Below, piece after piece: positions 51,115-59,187 of a stretch of 64,000 bases of DNA. The notes under the pieces were generated by a model that was not told the DNA's origin, searched no databases, and was given only the letters and a program-made list of their open reading frames with translations. Source of the DNA: Microtetraspora sp. NBRC 13810 (GTDB lineage Bacteria > Actinomycetota > Actinomycetes > Streptosporangiales > Streptosporangiaceae). Position 1 is the first letter of the stretch, and each line of letters begins with the position of its first letter. The position numbers and the translations under genes are program-made. Location of the stretch: contig NZ_BSRQ01000004.1 in the NCBI RefSeq assembly GCF_030268685.1, positions 124,001 to 188,000 of the forward strand, in the 5' to 3' direction.

Positions 51115-51177
51115 ACCCTAGCATTTGAACGTACGTACGTCTTGACCCTCGATTTGTACGTACGTACGATCGCCCCC
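51115..51177. promoter_or_regulatory. Divergent TetR/MFS promoter with GTACGTACGT operators
   Basis: For the pump: TTGACC (51142-51147), exactly 17 bases, TACGAT (51165-51170), then ATG 51178 only 7 bases on, so the mRNA is leaderless. GTACGTACGT occurs at 51131-51140 and again from 51156; the second copy overlaps the -10 box and the first the space before the -35. Binding of TetR there would block both genes. Confidence 0.75.
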
Positions 51178-52680
51178 ATGCCGACCACTCCCAAGGCCAC
51201 CCTCCGCACCTGGGCCGGCCTGCTCGTGCTGCTGCTTCCCGCGCTGCTGACCTCGATGGACATCTCCGTGCTGTTCGTCGCGGCGCCGGTGATCGCCGAG
51301 ACGCTGCGGCCCAGTGCCACCCAGTGGCTGTGGGCGATGGACGTCTACGGCTTCGTCATGGCCGGCCTGCTCATCACGATGGGCGGCCTCGGGGACCGTG
51401 TCGGGCGCAGGCGACTGCTCCTGGCCGGCGCGGCGCTGTTCGGGGCCGCCTCGGTGGCGCTCGCCTACGCGCCGACCCCGGAGCTGCTCATCCTCGCCCG
51501 GGCCGCGCTGGCGATCGGCGGGGCGACCCTCGCCCCCTCGACGCTGTCCCTGATCCGGGGGATGTTCGCCGACGAGGCCCAGCGGCGCGCGGCGGTGGGG
51601 GCGTGGACCGTCGCGTTCTCCGGCGGCGCGGTGGCCGGGCCGGTCGTCGGCGGCGTGCTGCTGGAGCACTTCTGGTGGGGCTCGGTGTTCCTGATCAACG
51701 TCCCGGTGATGGTCCTGCTCCTCGTGGCGGCGCCGTTCCTGCTGGCCGAGTCGCGGGATCCGGCGCGGGCCGGGTTCGACGTGTTCGGCGTGGTCACCTC
51801 GCTGGTGGCGATCCTGAGCCTGGTCTACGCCCTGAAGCAGGTGGCCGGGCACGGTTTCGGGCTCGTCGCCGCCGGCGCGGCGCTCGCCGGGGCCGGCGCG
51901 GCGGCGGTGTTCCTCGCGCGCCAGCGGCGGGCCGCGCACCCGCTGATCGACCTTTCGCTGTTCCGCGTCCGCGCCTTCTCCGCCGCGGTCGGCGCGAGCG
52001 CGGTCGTGGCGATGGCGACCGTGGGCCTGGGCGTCCTCGCGTTCACGTTCATGCAGACCGTGCACGGTCTCACGCCGCTGCAGGCCGCGCTGTGGGCGGC
52101 GCCGACCTTCGCCGGCACCTTCGCCGGCGCGGGGGCCGCCGCCGCGCTCGCCGCCAGGGTCTCCCCCGCGCCGCTGCTGACCTGCGGGCTGCTGGCCGCC
52201 GCGGCCGGCTTCGGGATCGTCGCCACCCTCGGGCCGGGTACCGGGCTGTGGGTGTTCCTCGCCGGGTACACGGTCCTCACCTTCGGCGTCGGGATCACCG
52301 CCACGATCGCCAACTCCCTGGTGCTGTCCACGGCGCCCCCCGAACGCGCCGGGACGGCGTCCGGGATCGCCGAGACCAGTACCGAGCTCGGCGGGGCGCT
52401 CGGCATCGCCGTCCTGGGCACCGTCGCGAGCGCCGCCTATCGCACCACCATGACCGGCCTCGCGCCGGCGGGCACCGGCCAGGCGGCCACCGAAACGGTC
52501 ACCGGCGCCGTCGCGGCGGCACGGGAGACCGCGGGCCCCGCGGGCGCCGCCCTGCTCGACGCGGCCCACACCGCCTACACCGCCGGGGTCACCACCGCCG
52601 CCCTCATCGGCGCCCTCCTCACCGCCGCGGTGGCGGTCCTGACCGCCGTCACCCTGCGCGCGAGGCGTCCGCTGCCCTGA
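51178..52680 (+). CDS. DHA2-family MFS drug transporter
   Basis: A 500-residue, 14-helix antiporter: LLPALLTSMDISVLFVAAPV (motif D1-like), ITMGGLGDRVGRRRLLLAG (A-motif), SGGAVAGPVVGGVLLEHFWW (motif C) and a late ERAGTASGIAETSTELGGAL. Similar proteins export quaternary ammonium compounds and antibiotics. Divergent from and controlled by the TetR gene. ATG 51178 fits the leaderless promoter. Confidence 0.92.
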   Translation: MPTTPKATLRTWAGLLVLLLPALLTSMDISVLFVAAPVIAETLRPSATQWLWAMDVYGFVMAGLLITMGGLGDRVGRRRLLLAGAALFGAASVALAYAPTPELLILARAALAIGGATLAPSTLSLIRGMFADEAQRRAAVGAWTVAFSGGAVAGPVVGGVLLEHFWWGSVFLINVPVMVLLLVAAPFLLAESRDPARAGFDVFGVVTSLVAILSLVYALKQVAGHGFGLVAAGAALAGAGAAAVFLARQRRAAHPLIDLSLFRVRAFSAAVGASAVVAMATVGLGVLAFTFMQTVHGLTPLQAALWAAPTFAGTFAGAGAAAALAARVSPAPLLTCGLLAAAAGFGIVATLGPGTGLWVFLAGYTVLTFGVGITATIANSLVLSTAPPERAGTASGIAETSTELGGALGIAVLGTVASAAYRTTMTGLAPAGTGQAATETVTGAVAAARETAGPAGAALLDAAHTAYTAGVTTAALIGALLTAAVAVLTAVTLRARRPLP

Positions 52681-52705
52681 CCCGCCCGGTGCGGCCTGGG
52701 CGACG

Positions 52706-52993
52706 TCACTCCCGCGGCACGGCGAGGGTGCGGCCCGCCTCGATGGCGTCGCGCAGGCTGCCGGCCAGGGCGTTCTCCAGGGCGTCCACCTGTTCGGTGA
52801 GCACGGTCAGCCCCTGGACGTCCCCGGTCTGCGCCAGCAGGTCCCGGTACCGGTCGTTGCCGTCCATCAGCTCCTGGGCGCGGAGCGCGGCGTCGGCCTC
52901 CAGCACCCGGCGGGCGTACGCCTCCAGGTCGAGAACCTGCCGGGTGATCGCGGCCAGCGCGCGGTCCAGGGCCTCGCGCTGCGGGGTGAGCAC
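52706..52993 (-). CDS. Hypothetical coiled-coil protein, probably the shifted 3' part of the upstream gene
   Basis: Up to 95 residues from GTG 52993: TPQREALDRALAAITRQVLD, LEAYARRVLEADAALRAQEL and LTEQVDALENALAGSLRDAI, all long amphipathic helices with coiled-coil character. There is no ribosome-binding site. Just upstream the preceding gene reads EVMTPS and stops, while this frame reads DDPELTAVLTPQ; adding one base in the C-run complementary to 53006-53009 would join them as MTPELTAVL. So this is more likely the end of a single 270-residue protein than a separate gene. Confidence 0.5.
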   Translation of the reverse strand: MLTPQREALDRALAAITRQVLDLEAYARRVLEADAALRAQELMDGNDRYRDLLAQTGDVQGLTVLTEQVDALENALAGSLRDAIEAGRTLAVPRE

Positions 52994-52998
52994 CGCCG

Positions 52999-53532
52999 TC
53001 AGCTCGGGGTCATCACCTCGCCCGCCGCCTCCTCGTGCTCCGCCCGCAACGCCACCTGCGCGCGGAGCAGACGGGCGATGTTCCACAGGCTCTCCTGGAG
53101 CACGGCCTCGCCGGCCGCGTCGCCGAGCAGTCCCAGCCGGTGGACGCGGGACGCGGACACCCGCTCGATCGCCCGCCGGGCGCGGCGGACCAGGTCGAGG
53201 GCGCCGGCGTCGAGATCGGCCGGGATCACGTAGCAGTCGCCGTAGACCCGCCGCAGCCGTACGGCGAGGCTCCGGCGGGCGGCGCCGGCGAAGAGCCCGG
53301 CCATGGCGATGAGGAGCACGGCGGAGACGGCGGCGATCTGCGAGTCGGACTGCATGGCCACCCCGGCGAGGAACGCCCCGATCGCTCCCGCGACGACGCC
53401 GCCGCCGAGGTGGAACCGGCGAGCCTCCGACGCGGGCTCGCCCGACCTGTCCAGTGAGGCCGCCGCGCCGATGATCTGCCAGCGGACCCGCTCCGGGACG
53501 CCCGGATCCACGATCGGCTCGTCGTCCTCCAT
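52999..53532 (-). CDS. Hypothetical two-helix membrane protein (5' part of a probably frameshifted gene)
   Basis: A 177-residue protein: acidic N-terminus MEDDEPIVDPGVPERVRWQI, two membrane helices (GGGVVAGAIGAFLAGVAM, IAAVSAVLLIAMAGLFAGA), and a cytoplasmic helical region RRVYGDCYVIPADLDAGALD ending in EEAAGEVMTPS. The helical part would continue as coiled coil in the next frame downstream. I do not recognise the family. The combination of a membrane hairpin with a long cytoplasmic coiled coil could act as a scaffold or sensor, but that is speculation. Confidence 0.6.
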   Translation of the reverse strand: MEDDEPIVDPGVPERVRWQIIGAAASLDRSGEPASEARRFHLGGGVVAGAIGAFLAGVAMQSDSQIAAVSAVLLIAMAGLFAGAARRSLAVRLRRVYGDCYVIPADLDAGALDLVRRARRAIERVSASRVHRLGLLGDAAGEAVLQESLWNIARLLRAQVALRAEHEEAAGEVMTPS

Positions 53533-53779
53533 CGGCTCAACCCCTCACGATCACCTGCGGCCGGATTCGAGGTGCCGGAAATCGCCTCTGTGCCATTCTT
53601 CAATGTTCTGTGGCGCTTCGTGAATCGTCTGCGCGGCTTCCCCGGGCCTTCTCACCGGTGCGCCGTGTCCCCGGCGTGGCCGCTAGCATGGGGTGCTCCT
53701 CGCCTGGGCGGTGTCCGCTGGACGGGTCCCGGGGCGGGAGCCGCCCGACCGCCGAGCCCGGAAGGCCCTGACCAGGACC

Positions 53780-54508
53780 ATGCCCACCGTCACCGTCGTG
53801 ATCCCGACGTTCAACGAGGTGGACAACCTGCCGCTGATCGCGGAGGCCCTGCTCGCGCTGCCGCTCGACGACCTGCGGCTTCTGGTCGTCGACGACGATT
53901 CGCCCGACGGCACCGGGAAGGTGGCCGACGAACTGGCCGCCGCGCATCCCGGCCGGGTCTCCGTCGTGCACCGCCCGGTCCGCGAGGGGCTGGGCCGCGC
54001 CTACGTGCAGGGGCTGGAGACGGCGCTCGCGGCCGGGGCGGAGTTCGTGGTGCAGATGGACGCCGACTTCTCCCATCCCGTCGACGCCGTGCCGCGCCTG
54101 CTCGGCACCGCGCAGGCGACCGGGGCGGCGTGCGTGATCGGCAGCAGGTACGTGCCGGGCGGGACGCTGGCCGCGGAGTGGAGCCGGGGGCGGCGGGCGC
54201 TGTCGGCGTGGGCGAACTTCTACGTGCGCACCATCCTGCGCATCAGGTTGCGCGACGTGACCGCCGGGTTCAAGATCTGGCGGGCGGACGGCCTCGCCGC
54301 GCTCGACCTCGGCGAGATCGCCTCGGGCGGTTACAGCTTCCAGGTGGAGATGCACTACCGGGCGACCAGGGCGGGGATGACGATCATCGAGATCCCCATC
54401 CACTTCTCCGACCGCCGGGCGGGCGCCTCGAAGATGAGCCTGCGGGTGCAGCTTGAGTCGGCGCTGATGCCGTGGCGGCTGCGCTTCAGGCACCGCGCGC
54501 GGTCCTGA
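53780..54508 (+). CDS. Polyprenol-phosphate sugar synthase (DPM1-like), second paralogue
   Basis: A 242-residue GT2 enzyme similar to the Ppm1 encoded at 24471-25214: VTVVIPTFNEVDNLPLIAEA, LLVVDDDSPDGTGKVADELA, VQMDADFSHPVDAVPRL, VIGSRYVPGG and IPIHFSDRRAGASKMSL. It should make a polyprenyl-phosphate-hexose, mannose being most likely. The two proteins share the same layout but differ clearly in sequence, so they are old paralogues and may use different sugars or lipids. ATG 53780 gives the normal N-terminus. Confidence 0.87.
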   Translation: MPTVTVVIPTFNEVDNLPLIAEALLALPLDDLRLLVVDDDSPDGTGKVADELAAAHPGRVSVVHRPVREGLGRAYVQGLETALAAGAEFVVQMDADFSHPVDAVPRLLGTAQATGAACVIGSRYVPGGTLAAEWSRGRRALSAWANFYVRTILRIRLRDVTAGFKIWRADGLAALDLGEIASGGYSFQVEMHYRATRAGMTIIEIPIHFSDRRAGASKMSLRVQLESALMPWRLRFRHRARS

Positions 54509-54510
54509 GT

Positions 54511-54547
54511 CCGGCGGCCGCCCCCGGTCACGCGGGACGGCCGCCGG
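54511..54547. terminator. Convergent terminator hairpin
   Basis: CCGGCGGCC (54511-54519) pairs with GGCCGCCGG (54539-54547). It fills the gap between the convergent glycosyltransferase and reductase genes and can serve both directions. No U-run. Confidence 0.55.
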
Positions 54548-54553
54548 AACGGG

Positions 54554-55405
54554 TCAGCGGAAGTCCTCCGCGTGGTCGGACGCCCACCGGGCGAAGGTGC
54601 GGGCCGGGCGGCCAAGGACGCGTTCGACGTCGGCCGCGTCCGGGAGGATCCCCCGCGCGCCCACCGTCGAGCCGTAGAGGTCGAGCAGCCAGTCGATGAC
54701 CGCGTGGTCCACGCCGTGCTCCGGCGCGTACCACTCCTCGTGGGTCTGCTCGGGGGTGAGCTCCAGGAGGCGGATCTCCGCCCCGATCGCGTCGCCGACG
54801 ATCCGCGCCTGCTCGGCGAAGGTCAGTTCCTGCGGCCCGCCGAAGGTGTAGATCCGCCCGGTGTGCCCGTTCCCGAGCAGGGCGGCGGCGGCCACCTCCG
54901 CGATGTCGGCCTCATGCGTGGGACGGCCGACCGCGCCGGTGAACGGCCGCCGCACCTCCCTGCGGTCCCGTACGCCAGGGGCGTGGTCGAGCCAGTTGGC
55001 CGCGAACTCGCCGGGACGGACGAACGTCCAGTCCAGCGCCGACTCCTCGACCGCGATCTCCACCGGACGGTAGCCGGCCTCGTCCCCCTCCTCCTGTCCG
55101 GCGAGCGCGCCGGACAGGACGACGATCCGCCGGACCCCGGCCTGTTCCGCCATCGCGACCACCTCCCGCGCCGTCTCCGGCACCGGGAACAGGTACATCC
55201 GCTCGACGCCCGCGAGCGCCGGCGCCAGCGACGCCGGATCCTCCAGGTCGCCCCGGACGACCTCCGCCGCGGCCGGCAGTCCGGCCGTCCCGGGGCTGCG
55301 GGTCAGCGCGCGGACCCGCGCACCGGCCCGCAGCAGTTCCGCGACGACCTCGCGGCCGACCCTGCCGGTCGCCCCGGTCACCAGCACCCGCCCCGCCGCG
55401 GTCAC
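54554..55405 (-). CDS. NmrA-like NAD(P)-binding reductase, paralogue 2
   Basis: A 283-residue atypical SDR: VLVTGATGRVGREVVAELLR is the cofactor motif, then VVRGDLEDPASLAPALAGVE, RMYLFP, WTFVRPGEFAANWLDHAPG and YTFGGPQELTFAEQARIVG. It lacks a clear YxxxK, as expected for NmrA-type redox sensors and isoflavone-reductase-like proteins. The C-terminal RTFARWASDHAEDFR matches the end of the upstream gene product almost exactly. GTG 55405 overlaps the upstream stop. Confidence 0.85.
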   Translation of the reverse strand: MTAAGRVLVTGATGRVGREVVAELLRAGARVRALTRSPGTAGLPAAAEVVRGDLEDPASLAPALAGVERMYLFPVPETAREVVAMAEQAGVRRIVVLSGALAGQEEGDEAGYRPVEIAVEESALDWTFVRPGEFAANWLDHAPGVRDRREVRRPFTGAVGRPTHEADIAEVAAAALLGNGHTGRIYTFGGPQELTFAEQARIVGDAIGAEIRLLELTPEQTHEEWYAPEHGVDHAVIDWLLDLYGSTVGARGILPDAADVERVLGRPARTFARWASDHAEDFR

Positions 55406-56310
55406 CGGAAGTCCCCGGCGTGGTCGCGGGCCCACTGTTCGAAGGTGCGCGGCGGCCGACCGGTGATCCGTTCGAAGGTGTCGTTGGGCGGCAGCAGCCC
55501 CTCCCCTTCGACGGAGGCTTCGAGCACCGCCAGCAGCCAGTCCAGGGTGTCGTGATCCATCCCGAGCTCCGGGTCGTGCCATTCCTTCCTGGCCTGTTCG
55601 GGGGTGAGCTCCACGAGACCGACATCCGCGCCCACGGCCCGGCCGATCGCCCGGACCTGGTCGGCCTGGGTGACCTTGGCCGGCCCGGTGACGGTGTGGG
55701 CGGCGCCGAGGTGGTCGTCGGTGAGGAGGGCTGCGACGGCGACCTCCGCCACGTCGGCCTCGTGCACCAGGGCGTTCCCCGCGCCGGGGTACGGCGCGCG
55801 CACGGCCCGGGTGGCGCGGATCCGGTCGCTCCAGTCCAGCGCGCCCGCGGCGAGCAGCGCGGGGCGGACGTGCGTCCACTCGGCGCCGCTGTCCTCCACG
55901 GCCCGTTCCACGTCGCGGTGGCCCTCGCGCTCGTCGGCGAGGTGGCGCCGGAGCGGCGGGAGGGCGGCGTCGCCGGGGTCGCCCTGGTGGTCGAGCGCCG
56001 CCGCGGCGGCGGAGTGCACCACGAACCTGCGCACCCCCGCCTCGACCGCCGTGCCGACGAAGCCGGGACCGGCGGCGGGCGCCGGGTCCACGAAGGGGAA
56101 GAGGTACACCCGCTCGACCCCGCCGAGCGCGGCCGGCCAGGTCTCCGGCCGGTCGAAGTCGCCGTGCACCACCTCGACGCCCGCGGGAAGCCGCGCCGCC
56201 GCGGCGCGCGGGTCGCGGCTCATGGCGCGCACCCGCTGCCCCGCTCCGACCAGCCCGGCGACCACCCGCCTTCCGATGTTCCCGGTCGCTCCTGTCACCA
56301 ATGTCGTCAC
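55402..56310 (-). CDS. NmrA-like NAD(P)-binding reductase, paralogue 1
   Basis: A 302-residue atypical SDR: LVTGATGNIGRRVVAGLVGA, VVHGDFDRPETWPAALGGVE, RVYLFPFVD, WTHVRPALLAAGALDWSD and HTVTGPAKVTQADQVRAIG. The C-terminal RTFEQWARDHAGDFR is nearly the same as in the next gene, so the two arose by tandem duplication. The duplicate has since lost about 20 residues. Both probably bind NADPH. Their reaction is unknown. The start is 162 bases from the collapsed MFS gene. Confidence 0.85.
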   Translation of the reverse strand: MTTLVTGATGNIGRRVVAGLVGAGQRVRAMSRDPRAAAARLPAGVEVVHGDFDRPETWPAALGGVERVYLFPFVDPAPAAGPGFVGTAVEAGVRRFVVHSAAAAALDHQGDPGDAALPPLRRHLADEREGHRDVERAVEDSGAEWTHVRPALLAAGALDWSDRIRATRAVRAPYPGAGNALVHEADVAEVAVAALLTDDHLGAAHTVTGPAKVTQADQVRAIGRAVGADVGLVELTPEQARKEWHDPELGMDHDTLDWLLAVLEASVEGEGLLPPNDTFERITGRPPRTFEQWARDHAGDFR

Positions 56311-56472
56311 GTAAACTCCTCTGCGGTTGCCTTGACGGTCGCCGGGGAACCGCCGCGCCCGTGCCCGCGTTCGCGGCGGTTCCGCTTTCGCGAGGATGCT
56401 AGGACGGATCCGTTCCCTTCGCGCATGGACCGTTCCACGCCGGCGGTCCCGGCCGCCTCGTGGGCTGAGCGG

Positions 56473-56984
56473 TCACCGCGTCCCGTGCGGCCGGGCGGGC
56501 GGGGCGGCCTCGCGGCGGCGTGCCGGCAGCAGCAGGGCCGGGATCGCCGCGAGTGCCAGCAGCGCCGCCGCCCACCAGTAGGTGTCCCGGAACGCGTCCG
56601 CCTGCCGGGCCACGCCCGCGCCCGCGCCGTTCGACGCCAGCAGCACCGACAGCAGGGCGGTGCCGATCGAGGCGCCGACCTGGGAGACGATGTTCGGCGT
56701 CGTGCTGCCGGACGGGACGTCGTCGCGCCGAAGCGGCCCATGGCCCAGGCGGCGACCGGGATCACGGCGCTGAGCGCGAGGGTGTAGCCGGTGGCGACCC
56801 ACTGCACGTCGGCCGGCGGCGCCCCGAACGCGACGGCCAGCGGGTGCAGGGCGACGTTGACGATGGTGACGTCCAGCACGGCCATGATCGAGCTGATGAC
56901 GACGACGGTGATGATCCCGGCCAGGCCGGGGACGGCCGGGTCGCCGGCGGTCGTCGCCGGGCGGGTGTGGACGGCGTCGGGCAT
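56473..56984 (-). pseudogene. DHA2-type MFS pump with large internal deletion
   Basis: From ATG 56984 the frame encodes helices 1-2 (VVVISSIMAVLDVTIVNVAL with motif D1, VQWVATGYTLALSAVIPVAA, WAMGRFGA). At about 56735 it jumps frame to the last part of such a pump (DVPSGSTTPNIVSQVGASIG, TALLSVLLASNGAG, WWAAALLALAAIPALLLPAR) ending at 56473. Ten or so helices, about 330 residues, are missing. The divergent TetR gene and its two operators are intact. Confidence 0.8.
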
Positions 56985-57025
56985 GGATGTCCCCCTGGTG
57001 TGCTTGCTCGATCCCGCCGTAAGGT

Positions 57026-57076
57026 ACAACGCACGTTGTGATTAGTGCAACGAGCGTTGTAGTTAGGATGTGTGCC
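57026..57076. promoter_or_regulatory. Two TetR operators and leaderless promoter
   Basis: ACAACG-CA-CGTTGT (57026-57039) and CAACG-AG-CGTTG (57048-57059) are perfect palindromes 22 bases apart, about two helical turns. TAGGAT (57064-57069) ends 7 bases before ATG 57077. Confidence 0.75.
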
Positions 57077-57739
57077 ATGGCGGAGACGACGGCCTCACGG
57101 CCGGGACGGATGACCAAGGCGGCGGCGATCGCGCAGGCCGCGTGCGAGGTGTTCGGCAGGGACGGCTACGCCCGCGCGGCCGTCGACGCGATCGCGGCCG
57201 AGGCCGGCGCCTCCACCCGCACGCTCTACAACCACTTCCCCGGCGGCAAGGAGGAGCTGTTCCGGGAGGTCGTGCGGTGGAGTTCCGGCCAGGTGCGGGA
57301 CGCGCAGATCGCGCTGCTGCGGCGACATCTCGACGCCGGGCGCCCGCCGCGTCCCGCCGACCTCGGGCGCGACCTGCTCGCCCTGGCCCGCGCCTGGTAC
57401 GCCCTGCTGAAGGACTTCCGCGGCCACTTCGCGCTGGTCCGGCACATCTACGCGGAGGCCGGCCACGTCCCGGCCGAGTTGCTGGACGCCTGGCAGGAGG
57501 CGGGCCCCCGCGCGGTAGCCCGGGAGACGGCCGCCGCCATGGCCGTCCTGGAGGAGCACGGCCTGATCGACGCGCACGGCGACCCGGCCCAGGCCGCCGC
57601 CCACTTCATCGCGCTGACCTCGACGGACACCGCGCTCCGCTCCTACTGGGGCGTCGTCCCGCTGCCGGAGGAGGAGGCCGACCGGCTCACCTCCGCCGGC
57701 GTCCGGGCCTTCCTGCGCGCGTACGGCCGCGCGGGCTGA
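57077..57739 (+). CDS. TetR-family regulator
   Basis: A 220-residue TetR protein: MTKAAAIAQAACEVFGRDGY, ARAAVDAIAAEAGASTRTLY and NHFPGGKEELFREVV make the DNA-binding domain; the C-terminal part (HFALVRHIYAEAGHVPAELL) is of the AcrR/TetR_C type. Its usual partner, the divergent MFS pump, is a pseudogene, so it may now only repress itself or act elsewhere. Its stop TGA is fused with the stop of the convergent gene in the palindrome TGATCA (57737-57742). Confidence 0.9.
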   Translation: MAETTASRPGRMTKAAAIAQAACEVFGRDGYARAAVDAIAAEAGASTRTLYNHFPGGKEELFREVVRWSSGQVRDAQIALLRRHLDAGRPPRPADLGRDLLALARAWYALLKDFRGHFALVRHIYAEAGHVPAELLDAWQEAGPRAVARETAAAMAVLEEHGLIDAHGDPAQAAAHFIALTSTDTALRSYWGVVPLPEEEADRLTSAGVRAFLRAYGRAG

Positions 57740-58192
57740 TCAGAGCTGGAGCTTGAAGCCCACATGGGAGGCGGTGAAGCCGAGGCGCTCGTAGAAGCGG
57801 TGCGCGTCCACGCGGCTCGCGTCGGTGGTGAGCTGCACCAGGGCGCATCCCCGGCGGCGTGACTCCTCGACCGCCCACTCGATCAGCCGGCTGCCCAGGC
57901 CGCCGCCACGCTCCGCGGTGTGCACCCGGACTCCTTCGACGAGCGACCGGGTGGCCCCCTGACGCGACAGTCCCGGGATCACGGTCAGCTGGAGGGTGCC
58001 CACCACCTGCCCTTCGCGCTCGGCCACGACGAGGGACTGTGCGGGGTCGGCCCGCAGCCGCTCGAACGCCGCCTCGTAGGGGGCCAGGTCGCCGGGGGTC
58101 TCGCGGGCCGCGCCCAGCATGTCGTCGGCGAGCATGGCGACGATGGCCGGCACGTCCGCGGCCGTGGCGGGACGGATGAGGATGTCTGTCAC
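57740..58192 (-). CDS. GNAT-family N-acetyltransferase
   Basis: A 150-residue acetyltransferase: ILIRPATAADVPAIVAMLAD start, LVVAEREGQVVGTLQLTVIP, the acetyl-CoA loop VEGVRVHTAERGGGLGSRLI (Q/RxxGxG/A type) and AHRFYERLGFTASHVGFKL. GTG 58192 is preceded by TAGGGT (complement of 58201-58206) 8 bases upstream, giving a leaderless message, and in-frame upstream residues do not belong to the fold. Substrate unknown. Confidence 0.88.
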   Translation of the reverse strand: MTDILIRPATAADVPAIVAMLADDMLGAARETPGDLAPYEAAFERLRADPAQSLVVAEREGQVVGTLQLTVIPGLSRQGATRSLVEGVRVHTAERGGGLGSRLIEWAVEESRRRGCALVQLTTDASRVDAHRFYERLGFTASHVGFKLQL

Positions 58193-58224
58193 ATCGGACG
58201 ACCCTAGTCCCGGCGGCCCGGGGG

Positions 58225-58542
58225 TCAGTCCGGCATCGCGTCGAGGTGGCGTTCCAGCGCGTCGAGCCGGTCGCCCCACAGCCGCCGGTAGGGTGCGAGC
58301 CAGGCGTCGATGTCCAGCAGCGGCTCCGGGCGCAGCCGGTACCAGCGGCGCTGCGCGTCCCTGCGCACCTCGACCAGACCGGCCTCCCGCAGCACCCTCA
58401 GATGCTTGGAGACCGTCGGCTGGGTCAGGGCGAGCCTGCCGACGATCTCGCCCGCCTGCCGCTCGCCGTCCCGGAGCAGGTCGAGGATCTCCCGCCGCCT
58501 GGGCTCGGCCAGCACCTCGAACGCGGTCCGCACACCGGTCAC
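58225..58542 (-). CDS. ArsR-family regulator
   Basis: A 105-residue winged-helix protein: AFEVLAEPRRREILDLLRDG, ERQAGEIVGRLALTQPTVSK and HLRVLREAGLVEVRRDAQRR. No metal-binding cysteines, as in the subgroup paired with SRPBCC proteins. GTG 58542 overlaps the stop of the upstream SRPBCC gene (GTGA). The order SRPBCC then ArsR is the reverse of the more usual one. The operator at 59062-59087 probably binds this protein. Confidence 0.9.
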   Translation of the reverse strand: MTGVRTAFEVLAEPRRREILDLLRDGERQAGEIVGRLALTQPTVSKHLRVLREAGLVEVRRDAQRRWYRLRPEPLLDIDAWLAPYRRLWGDRLDALERHLDAMPD

Positions 58543-59057
58543 CCGAGAGCGCGCTCGTAGCCGGCCAGAAGCGGCTCCATCGCCGGCGGCTCCGCCGGGC
58601 GGCCGTCCAGCAGCGCCGCGAGGAGGTCGAGGCCGGCGTGCCAGCCCGCGCCCAGCGCGACCGCGGAGTCCCGGTCGCCGAAGATGTTGGTCAGCACCAG
58701 CAGGCACCCGGTCTCACCGTCGGCCTCCAGCTCCCAGCGGAGCGTCTCGGCGTCCCAGGTGTACTCCAGCAGGCGAGGCGGATCGGCCCGGAGGACCTCG
58801 CCGCGCCCGGCGGGCAGCCCCAGCCCCGCCCTGGGCACGAAGGCGATCTCGGCCCCGGCCCGGGGATCGAGCCGGAACCGGTCGTAGTCGAGGATCTGCG
58901 CGAACCACGCGCGCAGCTGATCGGCCTCGGTGAGCGCCCGCCACACCTTGGCCCGGGGATGCCCCAGCCTGCGCTCGAACCTCAGCGCGAAGCGGCCGTC
59001 CCCGGTGGTCACCAGCGTTCCGTGCGCGCCCGGGGCGCCTTCCACCGTATTTTCCAT
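58539..59057 (-). CDS. SRPBCC (AHSA1-like) protein
   Basis: A 172-residue START/Bet v 1-like protein: RFALRFERRLGHPRAKVWRA, LTEADQLRAWFAQILDYDRF, EYTWDAETLRWELEADGETG and GAGWHAGLDLLAALLDG. The hydrophobic cavity of the fold may bind a small lipid-like molecule. It is the first gene of a two-gene operon with the ArsR regulator. TATATT (complement of 59064-59069) ends 6 bases before the ATG, so it is leaderless. Confidence 0.87.
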   Translation of the reverse strand: MENTVEGAPGAHGTLVTTGDGRFALRFERRLGHPRAKVWRALTEADQLRAWFAQILDYDRFRLDPRAGAEIAFVPRAGLGLPAGRGEVLRADPPRLLEYTWDAETLRWELEADGETGCLLVLTNIFGDRDSAVALGAGWHAGLDLLAALLDGRPAEPPAMEPLLAGYERALG

Positions 59058-59090
59058 GTCAGGAATATAGACGACTCGGCATATTCCCTG
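59058..59090 (-). promoter_or_regulatory. Promoter and operator of the SRPBCC-ArsR operon
   Basis: GGAATAT (59062-59068) and ATATTCC (59081-59087) are perfect inverses with a 12-base spacer. The left arm overlaps the -10 box TATATT, which explains autorepression by ArsR. Confidence 0.65.
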
Positions 59091-59187
59091 TCAAGCGCCC
59101 CCATGACAGGGGCGTGGTGGACAGCGGCGCCCTCGTCGGGTCAACGCGCTGCCCGGAACGGCACGGAGAGGGACGCCGCGGCCCGGT

